From: Candidatus Riflebacteria bacterium HGW-Riflebacteria-2
GTDB lineage: Bacteria; Muiribacteriota; Ozemobacteria; Ozemobacterales; Ozemobacteraceae
Assembly: GCA_002839435.1 (NCBI GenBank)
Contig: PGYA01000005.1
Location: 44,528-108,527 of the forward strand
Reading direction: 5' to 3'
Length of the DNA stretch: 64,000 nt
Positions within the stretch are counted from its first letter, which is position 1; each line of letters opens with the position of its first letter. The notes beneath the pieces were generated by a model that saw nothing but the letters and a program-made list of their open reading frames with translations, did not search any database and was not told the DNA's origin. Shown in pieces: positions 49,926 through 60,144 of the stretch. A program made the translations under genes and the position numbers.

Positions 49926-49960
49926 TGCATAAATATTCAAAAAAGCTGCATATTTATACA
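49926..49960. promoter_or_regulatory. Tandem ARG-box-like operator
   Basis: TGCATAAATATTCA (49926-49939) and TGCATATTTATACA (49947-49960), 21 bp start-to-start, immediately upstream of argR. Confidence 0.65.
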
Positions 49961-50129
49961 GGCAATCAGTATGTGAGTCAACAAAAAAAGTGTCGATTCA
50001 TCAGAAAAGAATCAGCAAGCGCTGCTGGTTCTTTTCTATGCACTTCTCTTGCGGCTTCGACCGAAACATTTAAAAGCCCGGTCGAGACGCTTATCACCCG
50101 GAAAAGGTTAACAAGACTGAATCTCGAGC

Positions 50130-50468
50130 CTATGGGTTGGTTGAACTGACCGGGCATATGGGTATGGGCAGACTGAGTGAGCCGACCGGGGTTATGGGCA
50201 GACTGAGCGATCCGATCGGGCTTACTGGCAGACTGAGTGAGCCGACCGGGAATACGGGTATGGGTTGACTGGTTGAGCCGATCGGGATTGTGGGCAAGGG
50301 TTGGTTGGTTAGCTGGTTTAAATCATCTTTTTCAAGCCCTGGAAGGGAGCCTGGGCCAACTGGTTGGCCAGAATTGTCAGCAAAAACTAGTAATAACCCG
50401 GTGACGAATACAAACAGTGCCAATGCATACAAATACCTGTTTCTCTTCCTTCTGAAAATTGGATTCAT
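50130..50468 (-). CDS. Small TM/secreted protein with tandem PVGSLSLP repeats
   Basis: 112 aa; N-terminal TM, then (P)xGSLSLPxxP repeats matching a DNA tandem repeat at about 50150-50290. Confidence 0.5.
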   Translation of the reverse strand: MNPIFRRKRNRYLYALALFVFVTGLLLVFADNSGQPVGPGSLPGLEKDDLNQLTNQPLPTIPIGSTSQPIPVFPVGSLSLPVSPIGSLSLPITPVGSLSLPIPICPVSSTNP

Positions 50469-50700
50469 AAAAACCTCCTGATGATCATTTACTCTCCGAT
50501 ACTATTTTTACATTCACGGGGAGAAATATAAATGATTGATTATCCTCAGGAAAATGGTGGAGAGTCACTCCCAACGGGATGCAACTTTATAATGCTGCCT
50601 GAATCGGAAGCACACCTCGGAGTTGTCACTTGCCCCTGAGTTGATTGTGCCTTAGAGTTGAAACAGGGGAGCGCAGTTCGCAGAAATCTGGAGTAATAGC

Positions 50701-50866
50701 ATGAGCGATCAAAGAAGGCAGGCATAATCCAGGCGTCTGGCCGCTGCTGAAGGGCTTGTGCTCGACCGTGAATCTTCTTGCCCGCCTGGAGACAAAGTTC
50801 AAGCGCATGAAAAATCCAGAACTGACAAATGCTGTCGCCGCGTTGCGCAAACTAGCAGGGCGGTGA
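50701..50866 (+). pseudogene. Possible frameshifted small ORF
   Basis: ATG AGC GAT CAA AGA AGG... then a shifted open frame HNPGVWPLLKGLCSTVNLLARLETKFKRMKNPELTNAVAALRKLAGR*. Confidence 0.25.
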
Positions 50867-51023
50867 ACTTGCAGTCAGTCGGTAATCCTTGTCGTCAAGG
50901 TTGTCAGGTGGTATTCTGAATGCGGAAAGCGGCAAAAGATCACGGGTATACAGATGGTGTGCTATGAAACCTATTTGTTCTAAGTAATTTGCACTACACA
51001 CTCTAATGAATCGGGGAAATTGA

Positions 51024-52271
51024 ATGAGAAGACTGTATTTAATTCTGTTTTGCCTCTGTGTCGTCGCCATAATGACAGGCCCCGGTTCCTTACAGGCAAA
51101 GACCGCAACTAAGCTTGGGGTTTTCTATCTTCCCGATCCGGAACTCTTTGCAAAAGCGCAGCTGAAGGTCACGCGAGCGATAGTCAATGATTTTCAAATC
51201 GAAGAGATCTATCGACAAATCGATTCGGGGAAGCAGATTGCGCAGATTGAGCCGCTCCAGAAGCTTAAAAGCCTGAAAAACGCCGGCGTCGATGTGATTA
51301 TTACTTTGCGCTGGCCTCTCGATAGTTCTTTGCTTGAAAATGGGGCCAGTATTGTTAACGGCAAACTCGAGCCAAAGACCATGATCGATCGCGTTCCGGC
51401 AGGGGCTGACAGCGAACGCGTATTGCAACTCCTTAAACGCTTTCTCAACGACTTTGGCGACCAGATTGCTGTTATCTCACTTCAGAACGAATGCCTGGGC
51501 GGGCCCGGGCGATACAGGATCGAAGATACAGTGCGCGCCCCCGGTGAGTTTTCACCTGCCGGTCATTGGTTAATAAAGGTTGCCGAGACCGTTCGCGACA
51601 TGCGGCGCTCGAATTCGAGGCTGGCACATTTAAAAATCAGCTCTCCAGCCTGGCAGGCAATCGATAGGATTTCGGCTGAAGGTGTCATGATCCCGGAGCA
51701 TCACGAGCATCCAAAGATCAGGCTGCTCGGGGAGATCGTCAAGATTTCAAATACTTATTGTGACTATGTTGACATTCATCCTCTGGAAATGTCACTTGCA
51801 GACCTCCCGCGAATTATTGCCTACGTAAAAAAACACACTGCCCTGCCTATGATAACGACAGAATGGTCGGGCCTTTACCGAGTTAGAGACTGGCTGAGAG
51901 AGCCTGTCGATGCAAAGATTATGGCCCTGATCAAAAAGGAGTTTCCGAAATTATCGCTGAACCCCAAAAACAACGAAGATCTGGTGCAATTTGCCCATAA
52001 TAGAAAAACTCCTTTACGTCTCTGGAATAAATTTCTTGAAGGTATGCCGCATGAAAAAGATTTTGCTTTGAAAAGCTTTCAGCTCTTTGAAAAAGAGGGG
52101 TTTGTCTACGCATGCTGGGCACTCGGGTATCAGTACAACAACTATCTTTTCGATCTCAAGACTCTCTTTGCAAATATGGTTACCAAAGAGCCTTTCGCGC
52201 CAAACGAACCGGCCTTCAGTGATTTCCAGCGAGTAATAGAATATTCCGGCGGAACGCCGTGGAAGTTCTAA
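51024..52271 (+). CDS. Secreted putative TIM-barrel glycoside-hydrolase-like protein
   Basis: 415 aa; signal peptide; ISLQNECLGGPG and PMITTEWSGLYR resemble clan GH-A acid/base and nucleophile strands. Confidence 0.5.
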   Translation: MRRLYLILFCLCVVAIMTGPGSLQAKTATKLGVFYLPDPELFAKAQLKVTRAIVNDFQIEEIYRQIDSGKQIAQIEPLQKLKSLKNAGVDVIITLRWPLDSSLLENGASIVNGKLEPKTMIDRVPAGADSERVLQLLKRFLNDFGDQIAVISLQNECLGGPGRYRIEDTVRAPGEFSPAGHWLIKVAETVRDMRRSNSRLAHLKISSPAWQAIDRISAEGVMIPEHHEHPKIRLLGEIVKISNTYCDYVDIHPLEMSLADLPRIIAYVKKHTALPMITTEWSGLYRVRDWLREPVDAKIMALIKKEFPKLSLNPKNNEDLVQFAHNRKTPLRLWNKFLEGMPHEKDFALKSFQLFEKEGFVYACWALGYQYNNYLFDLKTLFANMVTKEPFAPNEPAFSDFQRVIEYSGGTPWKF

Positions 52272-52436
52272 CGGTAAAATGGCATCCTGAAAAGTTTTTT
52301 TCGGAAATTCATGTTTTAAGAGTGAGACTGCAAGCGCTTCTTGCCCTTATGTAATGGTTCTCGAGATGGCACCCGGGTTGAACCATGCTTCTATCTGTGT
52401 TCTAATAGATAGATAAAATAAAGCAAAGGATTGAAC

Positions 52437-52616
52437 ATGGCAAAACCAAATTATTCGTATGAAAAAAGAAAGAAAGAAATCGAAAAGGCGAAAAAAAAAG
52501 AAGAAAAACGCCAGCGTAAAATTGAAAAGGCAGTGATTGAAGCCAATACTGAACAACCCAATCCAGAACAGCACAATTCAGAACAACCCAAACCAGATCA
52601 GACTGATCAGCTATAA
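52437..52616 (+). CDS. Small highly charged conserved-looking protein
   Basis: 59 aa MAKPNYSYEKRKKEIEKAKKKEEKRQRKIEK... with Gln/Pro-rich tail. Confidence 0.6.
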   Translation: MAKPNYSYEKRKKEIEKAKKKEEKRQRKIEKAVIEANTEQPNPEQHNSEQPKPDQTDQL

Positions 52617-52809
52617 TTTTCTTAGTCGCCTCCGGTTTGTGGTTACTACTGTTTTGAGGCTGGTCGTTTAAGAAAAGCACGCACACCGGCGCTCAAAAAA
52701 TCAGCAAGGCCGGGGCAACCTTTTCGCAGTATGATCTGAATCTTGCATCTGAAACATAGATTCCTGCAAACCCGGCGTGGATTTCCGGATTTTGTCAGGC
52801 CTTTCTCTG

Positions 52810-53943
52810 CTACAGACTCAACAGGATCTCCTCATGCTCTGAAACTGACATTTCTCGATCGAATTGCTCGACCAGCTGCCTGAAGTTCTGGCTATCTTCC
52901 ACTTTGTTTCTTAGCTTAAGCTTCAATATTGTTGCCATTTGCTCAAGGTTTTTCTGCATTTTTTCAAGGGTCGCACCTGAGCCCGGATCAGAAACACGAT
53001 TTCTCAGTGCAGACAGATCGCTTTTAATACTTGTGAGAATCGGAATAAAGCAATTCAGCTGGCGTATATTTTCTGCCTTCTGCATCTCCTTAACAAAAAC
53101 TCTGATGCGGCCCTGGTAAAGGACTTGGCACACCATGACTCCTTGAGATGACTTGGCAATACCGGTTACGGCGTCCTTTTCGAGGCCGGTTTCAAGCTGA
53201 ATTTCAAGGTTTTCCAGTATTTTTTCATGCAGACGGCGCGCCAGTTTTCCTTTGAGTTTGGAAAAAGCCTCACGCATTTTCCCGCTTTTTTGCGATACCA
53301 GAGAATCAACTGCGAGGATCATTTTTTCCAGAATGAACTTCTGCTGTAGCTTTTCAATCATTGAGGCCACTTTTTCCTCAAGCTTGATTGCTGGCTTAAA
53401 AAACATGGGTATGCGGCGATAAAAATCACGACTGCCGGCAATCCGTGCGGCATATTCCTTCTGGTGTTCGAATTCTTTCAGACTCTGCAACGCGGCCTGA
53501 GAGGACATTTCAAGAGGCTTGAGCTGTGCATTTTTATCGATCAATGCAGAAAAGACAAATGCAAACGCCGCCTGATCATAAGTAGATGGCAGTTTTTTCA
53601 GATACTTTTGCACGCGCCGGGTAAAATAGGCGGAATCAGACTGGAAAGCTCTTTTATACTCTGTGCTTTCAAGCAGCCAATAGCGATTAAGAGCTTTTTT
53701 CAGGAAGCTGTTCAACAGGGGTTCAATTTTTTGCGATTGATTGAACTGGGCCAGTGTCATTTCGCGAAAAATGAAAACTATACGGTCTTCTGGCCTGTAC
53801 AGTTCGGCAAGTTCGGCATCATATCTGTCAGGAAAAATGTTTTCCATCGTTCCCATTGATGAAGCTAAGTCAACGGCATTAACTGCGGTTGTAGAAAATA
53901 GGGCCAGAAGAAAAACAAGCAATGCCGACTGTACTCTAAGCAT
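52810..53943 (-). CDS. Hypothetical secreted helical protein
   Basis: 377 aa; signal peptide, long helical composition. Confidence 0.65.
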   Translation of the reverse strand: MLRVQSALLVFLLALFSTTAVNAVDLASSMGTMENIFPDRYDAELAELYRPEDRIVFIFREMTLAQFNQSQKIEPLLNSFLKKALNRYWLLESTEYKRAFQSDSAYFTRRVQKYLKKLPSTYDQAAFAFVFSALIDKNAQLKPLEMSSQAALQSLKEFEHQKEYAARIAGSRDFYRRIPMFFKPAIKLEEKVASMIEKLQQKFILEKMILAVDSLVSQKSGKMREAFSKLKGKLARRLHEKILENLEIQLETGLEKDAVTGIAKSSQGVMVCQVLYQGRIRVFVKEMQKAENIRQLNCFIPILTSIKSDLSALRNRVSDPGSGATLEKMQKNLEQMATILKLKLRNKVEDSQNFRQLVEQFDREMSVSEHEEILLSL

Positions 53944-54142
53944 ATGATCTCCTCGCGTAATTATATTTTTTGATTATACCTGTTACTGACAGATCGGGCA
54001 ACGTGGTTCGACGAGACAAAAGTGGACAACTTGAGATGTCGAAAGAGATAGACAGCAGCGCCAGATCGCCTTCAAGGCTACGCCAGCAACCACCTATAAA
54101 AGCTAGCTGACTTTGCCTGACTTCAACGAACTTATACCTGTT

Positions 54143-56815
54143 TTATGATTGAAAAACCTCGCGGAGTTTGTCAGCCAGTTCGCTTCTTGAAAACGGCTTT
54201 TGCAGATATTGAGTATTGCTACCCAGTATTCCATTTTGTGCAATGATATCGGCGGTATAGCCAGACATGAAAAGACATTTTATTGCCGGGCGAAGAGCCT
54301 TAACCTTTACATACAGATCGCGACCGCTCATTTGCGGCATAATTACGTCGGTAAGCACCAGATCGATGTTATCCTGACAGCTTTCAGCTATTTTGAGTGC
54401 TTCTTCCGGATTGCTTGCGATTAAAACACGGTAACCCATTTTTTCCAGATTGAGTTTGCAGATTCTCAGCAGAGCAGGTTCATCTTCGACTACCAGAACA
54501 GTTTCTGTGCCTTTCGCCGTTTCTTTGAATTTATGCGTTTCTTCAACGGCTTTTTCTGACAGGCAAACTGGAAGATAAATTCTGAAGGTCGTGCCTTTTT
54601 GGGGCTGACTGTCTACATGGATATAGCCCTCGTTCTGCTTTATAATTCCGTATACTGTAGCCAGTCCGAGACCAGTTCCCTTTCCTGGTTCTTTGGTGGA
54701 ATAGAATGGTTCGAAAATTCGCCCAAGGGTTTCCAGGCTCATTCCGCAGCCATCGTCACTGATCGCCAGTAAAATAAACTTGCCAGAAATCATATCTGAC
54801 GAGGTAAGCTCATTTGCCTGAGCAAAGTCTGTTTTTTCAGTCCTGATCGTAATGCTCCCCACCCCCGTGATTGAATCGCGGGCGTTGACGATGAGATTAG
54901 CCAGAATCTGATCAATCTGGGCTGGGTCCATGTCAACTTGACATGGTTCTTCAGTCGGTTGCCATTTTAAATCGATGTTTTCTCCGATCAGCCGTTTAAG
55001 CATTTTTAGAATACTGGAAACGACCTCGTTCAAATCCAGAACCTGAGGCATGATCGTTTGCTTGCGGGCAAAAGCCAGGAGCTGCCGGGTAAGCTTAGCG
55101 GAGCGGACCCCTGCGCCCAGAATTTCCTTCAGATTCTCGTAAACTGGATTGGAAGGATCAAGAGTCGACATAGCTGCTTCTGTATTCGAATTGATGATTT
55201 GCAGCATATTATTAAAATCATGAGCCACACCACCTGCAAGTTGACCGATCGCTTCCATCTTGTGAGACTGGCGGAGTTGCGCCTCGAGCAAAGCTCGACT
55301 TTCTTCTCCTGCTGCCATTTCTCTGGTCTGGTCTATCGAATAGAGTGCAAAAGCCACATCTCCCGCCATTTCTGTGAACAGCGACAATTCTTCTTCATCG
55401 ACGCCAAGAGAGCTTTCTAGCATAACTCCGAGATAGCCAAAAACTTTGCTGCCATGGTTTAACTGCAGACGCAGACAACTGCACTCAGACTTTGTGTCCG
55501 CCAGAGGACAGCCATTGCAGTATTTAGCACGATCGGAAACCAGCGAGATTTCGTGATTCACCTCAGTAATTTGACAACAGTTCGGCATGATACCGCGGCT
55601 CAATTTTTCCTGCGTCTCCACAATAGCCTCTTTCAGCCCGGCCTGAACCCACTGAACAAACCTCCCAGCACTGTCGGTAAGAATTATCCAGGCTCCAAGA
55701 TACCCGCTAAATTCGACCATGATATCGCATGCTTCCTGAATAAGCTTGTAGCTGTCTTTCTCACGAACAATCAATTGATTAACATTTCTGATTGCTCGCA
55801 GAACCTGGTTGAGGTGCTGAATTTTCAACTCGCCTTTGCGATGCTCGGTTATATCCTGACCAATAGCCAGCAGACCGGTGACCAGTCCGTTTTTGTCGTT
55901 GATAGTTTTGTCATACCATTCAAAATCACGTATAGAGCCGTTCTTACAAACAATGCTGTTTACGTTACCAATGGTCGGAACACCTTTTATTGCCTGAGCA
56001 AACAAATCAGAGATCCTCTTTTGATCAACCTCCGGCAAAAAAACCGTAAACCAGTCTTGCCCCTGTACCTCCTCAAGACAATAACCAGAAATCTCTGCAA
56101 AATATGGATTGAAATGGACAATTTTACCCTGCGGATCGAGCAGAAGAATGACAGCCTGGGCCGTATTAACAAGAGTTTCAGCAAAATCGCGCTGGCTTTG
56201 CAGCTCGTTGGTGCGCTCTTCGACCAGTTCTTCAAGGTGATCGTTGAGAGTATGCAGTTCTTCCTGGGTTCTGATCAATTCAACATTGCGCTGGGCAGCG
56301 GCTTCATAAGTCGAAAGAAGCAAAGAAAGCATCTGCTGCTGATCAGCGGTAATGAAACGCCTCTTACCACCAAAAATTATTTCTACACCGATTCGAATCC
56401 GTTCAACTTTAATCAATCTCCGATTGGCCAGAATTTGCTCGATGTGCGAAAGCAGATACTCGTCACTGAACGGCTTGGTGATAAAATTGTCGGCACCGCA
56501 GGCCAGCCCCTCAAGAACATCTTCCGGGTTGGTAAGCGAAGTGAGCAGAATAACAGGAATATTCTGGGTGCTAACGTCGTCTTTTATCTGTCGACAAAGC
56601 TCATACCCGTTCATCACAGGCATCACAATGTCGGTGAGCACCAGGTCAGGCGCTTGCACAGCTATCATCTCAAGCGCCTGTTTACCGTCTCCGGCCAACG
56701 TTACATTAAATTGACAGGATTCAAGAAGGTGCTTTAAATTCTGCGCCTGGGTAAGGCTGTCCTCAACGACCAGGATTTCATGTTTATTCTGCAAAACGTT
56801 CTCATTTACTGTCAT
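54143..56815 (-). CDS. Hybrid sensor histidine kinase (REC-PAS-GAF-HisKA-HATPase-REC)
   Basis: 890 aa; EILVVEDSLTQAQN REC, PAS segment, HKMEAIGQLAGGVAHDFNNML, GKGTGLGLATVYGIIKQ, C-terminal TVLVVEDEPALL REC. Confidence 0.92.
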   Translation of the reverse strand: MTVNENVLQNKHEILVVEDSLTQAQNLKHLLESCQFNVTLAGDGKQALEMIAVQAPDLVLTDIVMPVMNGYELCRQIKDDVSTQNIPVILLTSLTNPEDVLEGLACGADNFITKPFSDEYLLSHIEQILANRRLIKVERIRIGVEIIFGGKRRFITADQQQMLSLLLSTYEAAAQRNVELIRTQEELHTLNDHLEELVEERTNELQSQRDFAETLVNTAQAVILLLDPQGKIVHFNPYFAEISGYCLEEVQGQDWFTVFLPEVDQKRISDLFAQAIKGVPTIGNVNSIVCKNGSIRDFEWYDKTINDKNGLVTGLLAIGQDITEHRKGELKIQHLNQVLRAIRNVNQLIVREKDSYKLIQEACDIMVEFSGYLGAWIILTDSAGRFVQWVQAGLKEAIVETQEKLSRGIMPNCCQITEVNHEISLVSDRAKYCNGCPLADTKSECSCLRLQLNHGSKVFGYLGVMLESSLGVDEEELSLFTEMAGDVAFALYSIDQTREMAAGEESRALLEAQLRQSHKMEAIGQLAGGVAHDFNNMLQIINSNTEAAMSTLDPSNPVYENLKEILGAGVRSAKLTRQLLAFARKQTIMPQVLDLNEVVSSILKMLKRLIGENIDLKWQPTEEPCQVDMDPAQIDQILANLIVNARDSITGVGSITIRTEKTDFAQANELTSSDMISGKFILLAISDDGCGMSLETLGRIFEPFYSTKEPGKGTGLGLATVYGIIKQNEGYIHVDSQPQKGTTFRIYLPVCLSEKAVEETHKFKETAKGTETVLVVEDEPALLRICKLNLEKMGYRVLIASNPEEALKIAESCQDNIDLVLTDVIMPQMSGRDLYVKVKALRPAIKCLFMSGYTADIIAQNGILGSNTQYLQKPFSRSELADKLREVFQS

Positions 56816-56834
56816 ATGTTTACCCTCATCCCCG

Positions 56835-57881
56835 TTACCAGTATCTGGAAAGCATGTCAGCTATTTCAGCTGGCGAAAGAACGCTGGTTGCGGCATCAAG
56901 CCTGACTGCTTCACCTGGCATCCCGAATACTACCGAGCTTTCGGCGTCTTGAGCTATGGTAATGGCCCCTTTATCCTTCATAAGCTTTAATTCCTGAGCG
57001 CCATCCTTCCCCATCCCTGTCAGAAGGATTCCAACCGCTTTTGCGCCCATAATTTCAGCTGCCGAACGAAACAGATGAGCAACCGAAGGCCTGAGTCCGC
57101 CTTCTGGGGGAGTTGCACTAAGGTCAATACGCAAACCTTTGTCGATACCCATATGAAAATTATCCGGGGCGACATAAATGTGACCTGGCAAGGTAACCTG
57201 TCCATGGACAGCTAGTAGCACCGGCAAAGAACAGCAACTAGCCAGCCAGTCAACAAAGCCGCCGACAAAACCAGACGCAATATGCTGGACAATGAGAATG
57301 GGCAGAGAAAAGTCTTTGGGAAGGAGACTAAGGATCTTCTGCAGAGCTATCGGTCCGCCAGTTGACGCACCTATAGCAACAAGCTGGATCTCAGCCGAAC
57401 TTTTCAGCGCCGGAACTCTGGTCATGGGAGGAGCAGGAAGACTCTCCGACTTTTTTTGAAGATGATGCAGGCGTTTGACAACCTTGATTTCAGACATAAG
57501 TTTAACTGTCTGCAAAAGGTCATTCGCAGCTTTTTTATGATCTGGATGAGTTACCCCGGGGGGACGATGGAATACCGCTAACGCCCCGACTTCTATTGCC
57601 TTGAATACCTGTGCAGCCTCACCGGTAACCTTACTGCTACTTACCACAACAATTGGTGTCGGTTGCGTTGCCATTATCTGCCGGGTCGCTTCAAAACCGT
57701 CAATCCCTGGCATGTGAATATCCATGGTGACAACGTCGGGTTTGAGAATCTGAACCGCTTCAATAGCTTCTTCGCCATTATGGGCCACGCCCACGACCCT
57801 GACATCCGGATCAGAAGTCAGAATATGAATCAACAATTCCTGTGATACAAGTGAATCCTCAACTATGAGTACTTTGATCAT
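56835..57881 (-). CDS. cheB: Chemotaxis response regulator methylesterase
   Basis: REC MIKVLIVEDSLVSQELL; AIGASTGGPIALQKILSLLPKDF; LLTGMGKDGAQELKLMKDKGAITIAQD. Confidence 0.95.
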   Translation of the reverse strand: MIKVLIVEDSLVSQELLIHILTSDPDVRVVGVAHNGEEAIEAVQILKPDVVTMDIHMPGIDGFEATRQIMATQPTPIVVVSSSKVTGEAAQVFKAIEVGALAVFHRPPGVTHPDHKKAANDLLQTVKLMSEIKVVKRLHHLQKKSESLPAPPMTRVPALKSSAEIQLVAIGASTGGPIALQKILSLLPKDFSLPILIVQHIASGFVGGFVDWLASCCSLPVLLAVHGQVTLPGHIYVAPDNFHMGIDKGLRIDLSATPPEGGLRPSVAHLFRSAAEIMGAKAVGILLTGMGKDGAQELKLMKDKGAITIAQDAESSVVFGMPGEAVRLDAATSVLSPAEIADMLSRYW

Positions 57882-57891
57882 TTTTTTTCCA

Positions 57892-60144
57892 TCAAATCAG
57901 CTTTTTGATAACATCGAGAAGATTGCTCTGGTCGAAACTACTTTTTATGATATAGGCGTTGGCACCGACATCAACGCCACGCTCACGGTCATCTCGCGAC
58001 TCAAGAGCGGTAACCAGAACCACTGGCAATTCGCCCAGCTTTTTATCGGCGCGAATCTTGGCAGTGAGCTCAAACCCGCTCATCCGAGGCATATCTACAT
58101 CAGAAACCACAAGATCGAACGCGCCGTTACGAAGCCTGGCAAAAGCATCAGCACCGTCAACAGCAGTAGCTACCTGAAATCCTGCCGATTCCAGAATGTT
58201 CTTAAGCAGGGTTCGTGAAGTAATTGAATCTTCAGCGATCAGGACTTTCGTCGAGCTCTTTGGCGTTTTCTCACTCTCACAATGCTTTCTGATCGATGCA
58301 AACTGGTTGGCAGATTTCATAAGGTCAGGGACATTCAGAACCGCTACCACACGGCCGTTGCCAAGAATTGTGGCGCCGGTGATGTTGCGCACCCGGCTCA
58401 ATTGCCGGCCCAGCCCCTTAACCAGCACCTGAAGTTCTTCAAGCACCTCATCAACCACAAAAGCGATCTGGCTGTCGCCAGTTGCCAGAACCACCATGGT
58501 TATCATTGACAACGCAGAACTTGAAGTCTCAGGCAATCCCAGCACATCACTCAAATGCACCAGAGAAAGAATTTTCTCATTATGCCTGATCGTTTCACGA
58601 TTCTCTACGGTTTGTATTTCTTCAGGCTTTATACGCAGTGTCCGGATAACGCTGGCGGTCGGAATGACAAACAACTGTTCCCCGGCGCGCACGACAACCC
58701 CACGAAATGTAGCCAGAGAAATGGGGAGAAGAAGCCGAAAGGTGGTTCCAACATCAGATTTGCTTTCAATTGCAATGCTTCCCCCAAGTTTCTCGACCTT
58801 TTCACTGACAATTGCCAGGCCAAGACCACGACCGGAAAGATCAGTAATAATCGGGCTGGTGGTAAAACCAGACTGAAAAACAAGCGCAAGAATCTCTCTG
58901 GAATCCAGCTTTTCTGCTGCTTCTGAAGAAACAGCACCGTTTTTTATGGCAAGTTTACGGATAAGATCACAGTCTATACCACTGCCATCGTCAGAGATGG
59001 AAATCTCAACCTGTCGATTCTCATTAGTTGCAAACGCAATGGCAACCTTGCCGGCAGCCGGCTTATTGAGTTCTTTCCGCCGCCCGGGCTTTTCTATCCC
59101 GTGATCGGTGCAATTGCGCATGAGATGAATAAAGGGATCTTTCAGCTCTTCAAGAATTCTCCGGTCAATATCAATATCATCCCCAGAAATGACCAGATCG
59201 ATTTCTTTGCCTTGCTGTTGCGCAAGATCCCGGATGATCTTAGGAAAAGTCTCGGTTAAAGACGCGGCGGGCAGCATCAGAACCTCTTTCATGGCCTCCA
59301 GATGGTCGTCAACGATACGGCGCATAACTCGAAAATCCTGTTCTGCCGCATGAGAAACTGCGTCGATCCTGGCATGAAGCGTATCAAGGTGGTTCTCGCA
59401 CCAGTTGACAAATTCGTTGCTATCACTGGTTTTGGAAGCATTCTGCCTGGTTTTCCACTGCCGGGAACTCAGGCTGTAAGATGCCAGAGTATTCTTTATC
59501 TCGCGCAGCTCCATAACCAGTTGCTGGGTAGTCACTTTGGTCTGAATCATTTCCTCGGCCTGAAAAAGCAAAGAATCAAGCTTGGCGACAGAAACCCTGA
59601 CGAATTGCCCAGCAGTCACTCCTTTCGGTTGCAGCTTTAAATCTTCAATTTCAGGCTCTTCATACGAATCCTGCGAAAGCTTGCAACCGGGTTCTGGCTG
59701 TACCGACACAGACGCGCTGCTATTATTATTTGAAAAAATTCCAAGCTGGCCGATCAATTCTTTCTGTAACGATCTTTGCGCCGGGGTTCTTTTCTCTTCT
59801 AATGTCGCAACCAATCCACCAAGAAAATCTACGACACGGTGAAGCAAATCAAACGAACCAGACTCTAAAGCGATTTGATTGAGCTTTACACGCGAGAACA
59901 CAGTCTCAAGAGGCTGACAGACCATCTCAAATTCACGCAGGTTAACCGATCTGGCAGCTCCTTTAAGGCTATGGACTTCGCGAAACATCGTTTCAATGAG
60001 TTGTGTGCATTTTTCAGGAGCAGGAGATTTTTCCAGTTCGATCAAACCGCTGGTTATGGTTTGAATATGCTCTTCAGCCTCAACCCTGAAGGTTTTGAGA
60101 AGTCTTTTATTAAATTCTACATCACTCGAATCCATTAGACTCAA
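57892..60144 (-). CDS. cheA: Hybrid CheA-type histidine kinase with C-terminal REC (WspE-like)
   Basis: Hpt [12 protein letters not shown], HATPase [17 protein letters not shown], CheW-like domain, C-terminal [32 protein letters not shown]. Confidence 0.93.
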   Translation of the reverse strand: MSLMDSSDVEFNKRLLKTFRVEAEEHIQTITSGLIELEKSPAPEKCTQLIETMFREVHSLKGAARSVNLREFEMVCQPLETVFSRVKLNQIALESGSFDLLHRVVDFLGGLVATLEEKRTPAQRSLQKELIGQLGIFSNNNSSASVSVQPEPGCKLSQDSYEEPEIEDLKLQPKGVTAGQFVRVSVAKLDSLLFQAEEMIQTKVTTQQLVMELREIKNTLASYSLSSRQWKTRQNASKTSDSNEFVNWCENHLDTLHARIDAVSHAAEQDFRVMRRIVDDHLEAMKEVLMLPAASLTETFPKIIRDLAQQQGKEIDLVISGDDIDIDRRILEELKDPFIHLMRNCTDHGIEKPGRRKELNKPAAGKVAIAFATNENRQVEISISDDGSGIDCDLIRKLAIKNGAVSSEAAEKLDSREILALVFQSGFTTSPIITDLSGRGLGLAIVSEKVEKLGGSIAIESKSDVGTTFRLLLPISLATFRGVVVRAGEQLFVIPTASVIRTLRIKPEEIQTVENRETIRHNEKILSLVHLSDVLGLPETSSSALSMITMVVLATGDSQIAFVVDEVLEELQVLVKGLGRQLSRVRNITGATILGNGRVVAVLNVPDLMKSANQFASIRKHCESEKTPKSSTKVLIAEDSITSRTLLKNILESAGFQVATAVDGADAFARLRNGAFDLVVSDVDMPRMSGFELTAKIRADKKLGELPVVLVTALESRDDRERGVDVGANAYIIKSSFDQSNLLDVIKKLI

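Noticed and set aside
55553-56737. 394-aa plus-strand ORF antisense to the hybrid kinase
   Set aside because: Composition and lack of recognisable domains are typical of a shadow ORF; the opposite strand encodes clear REC/PAS/GAF domains.
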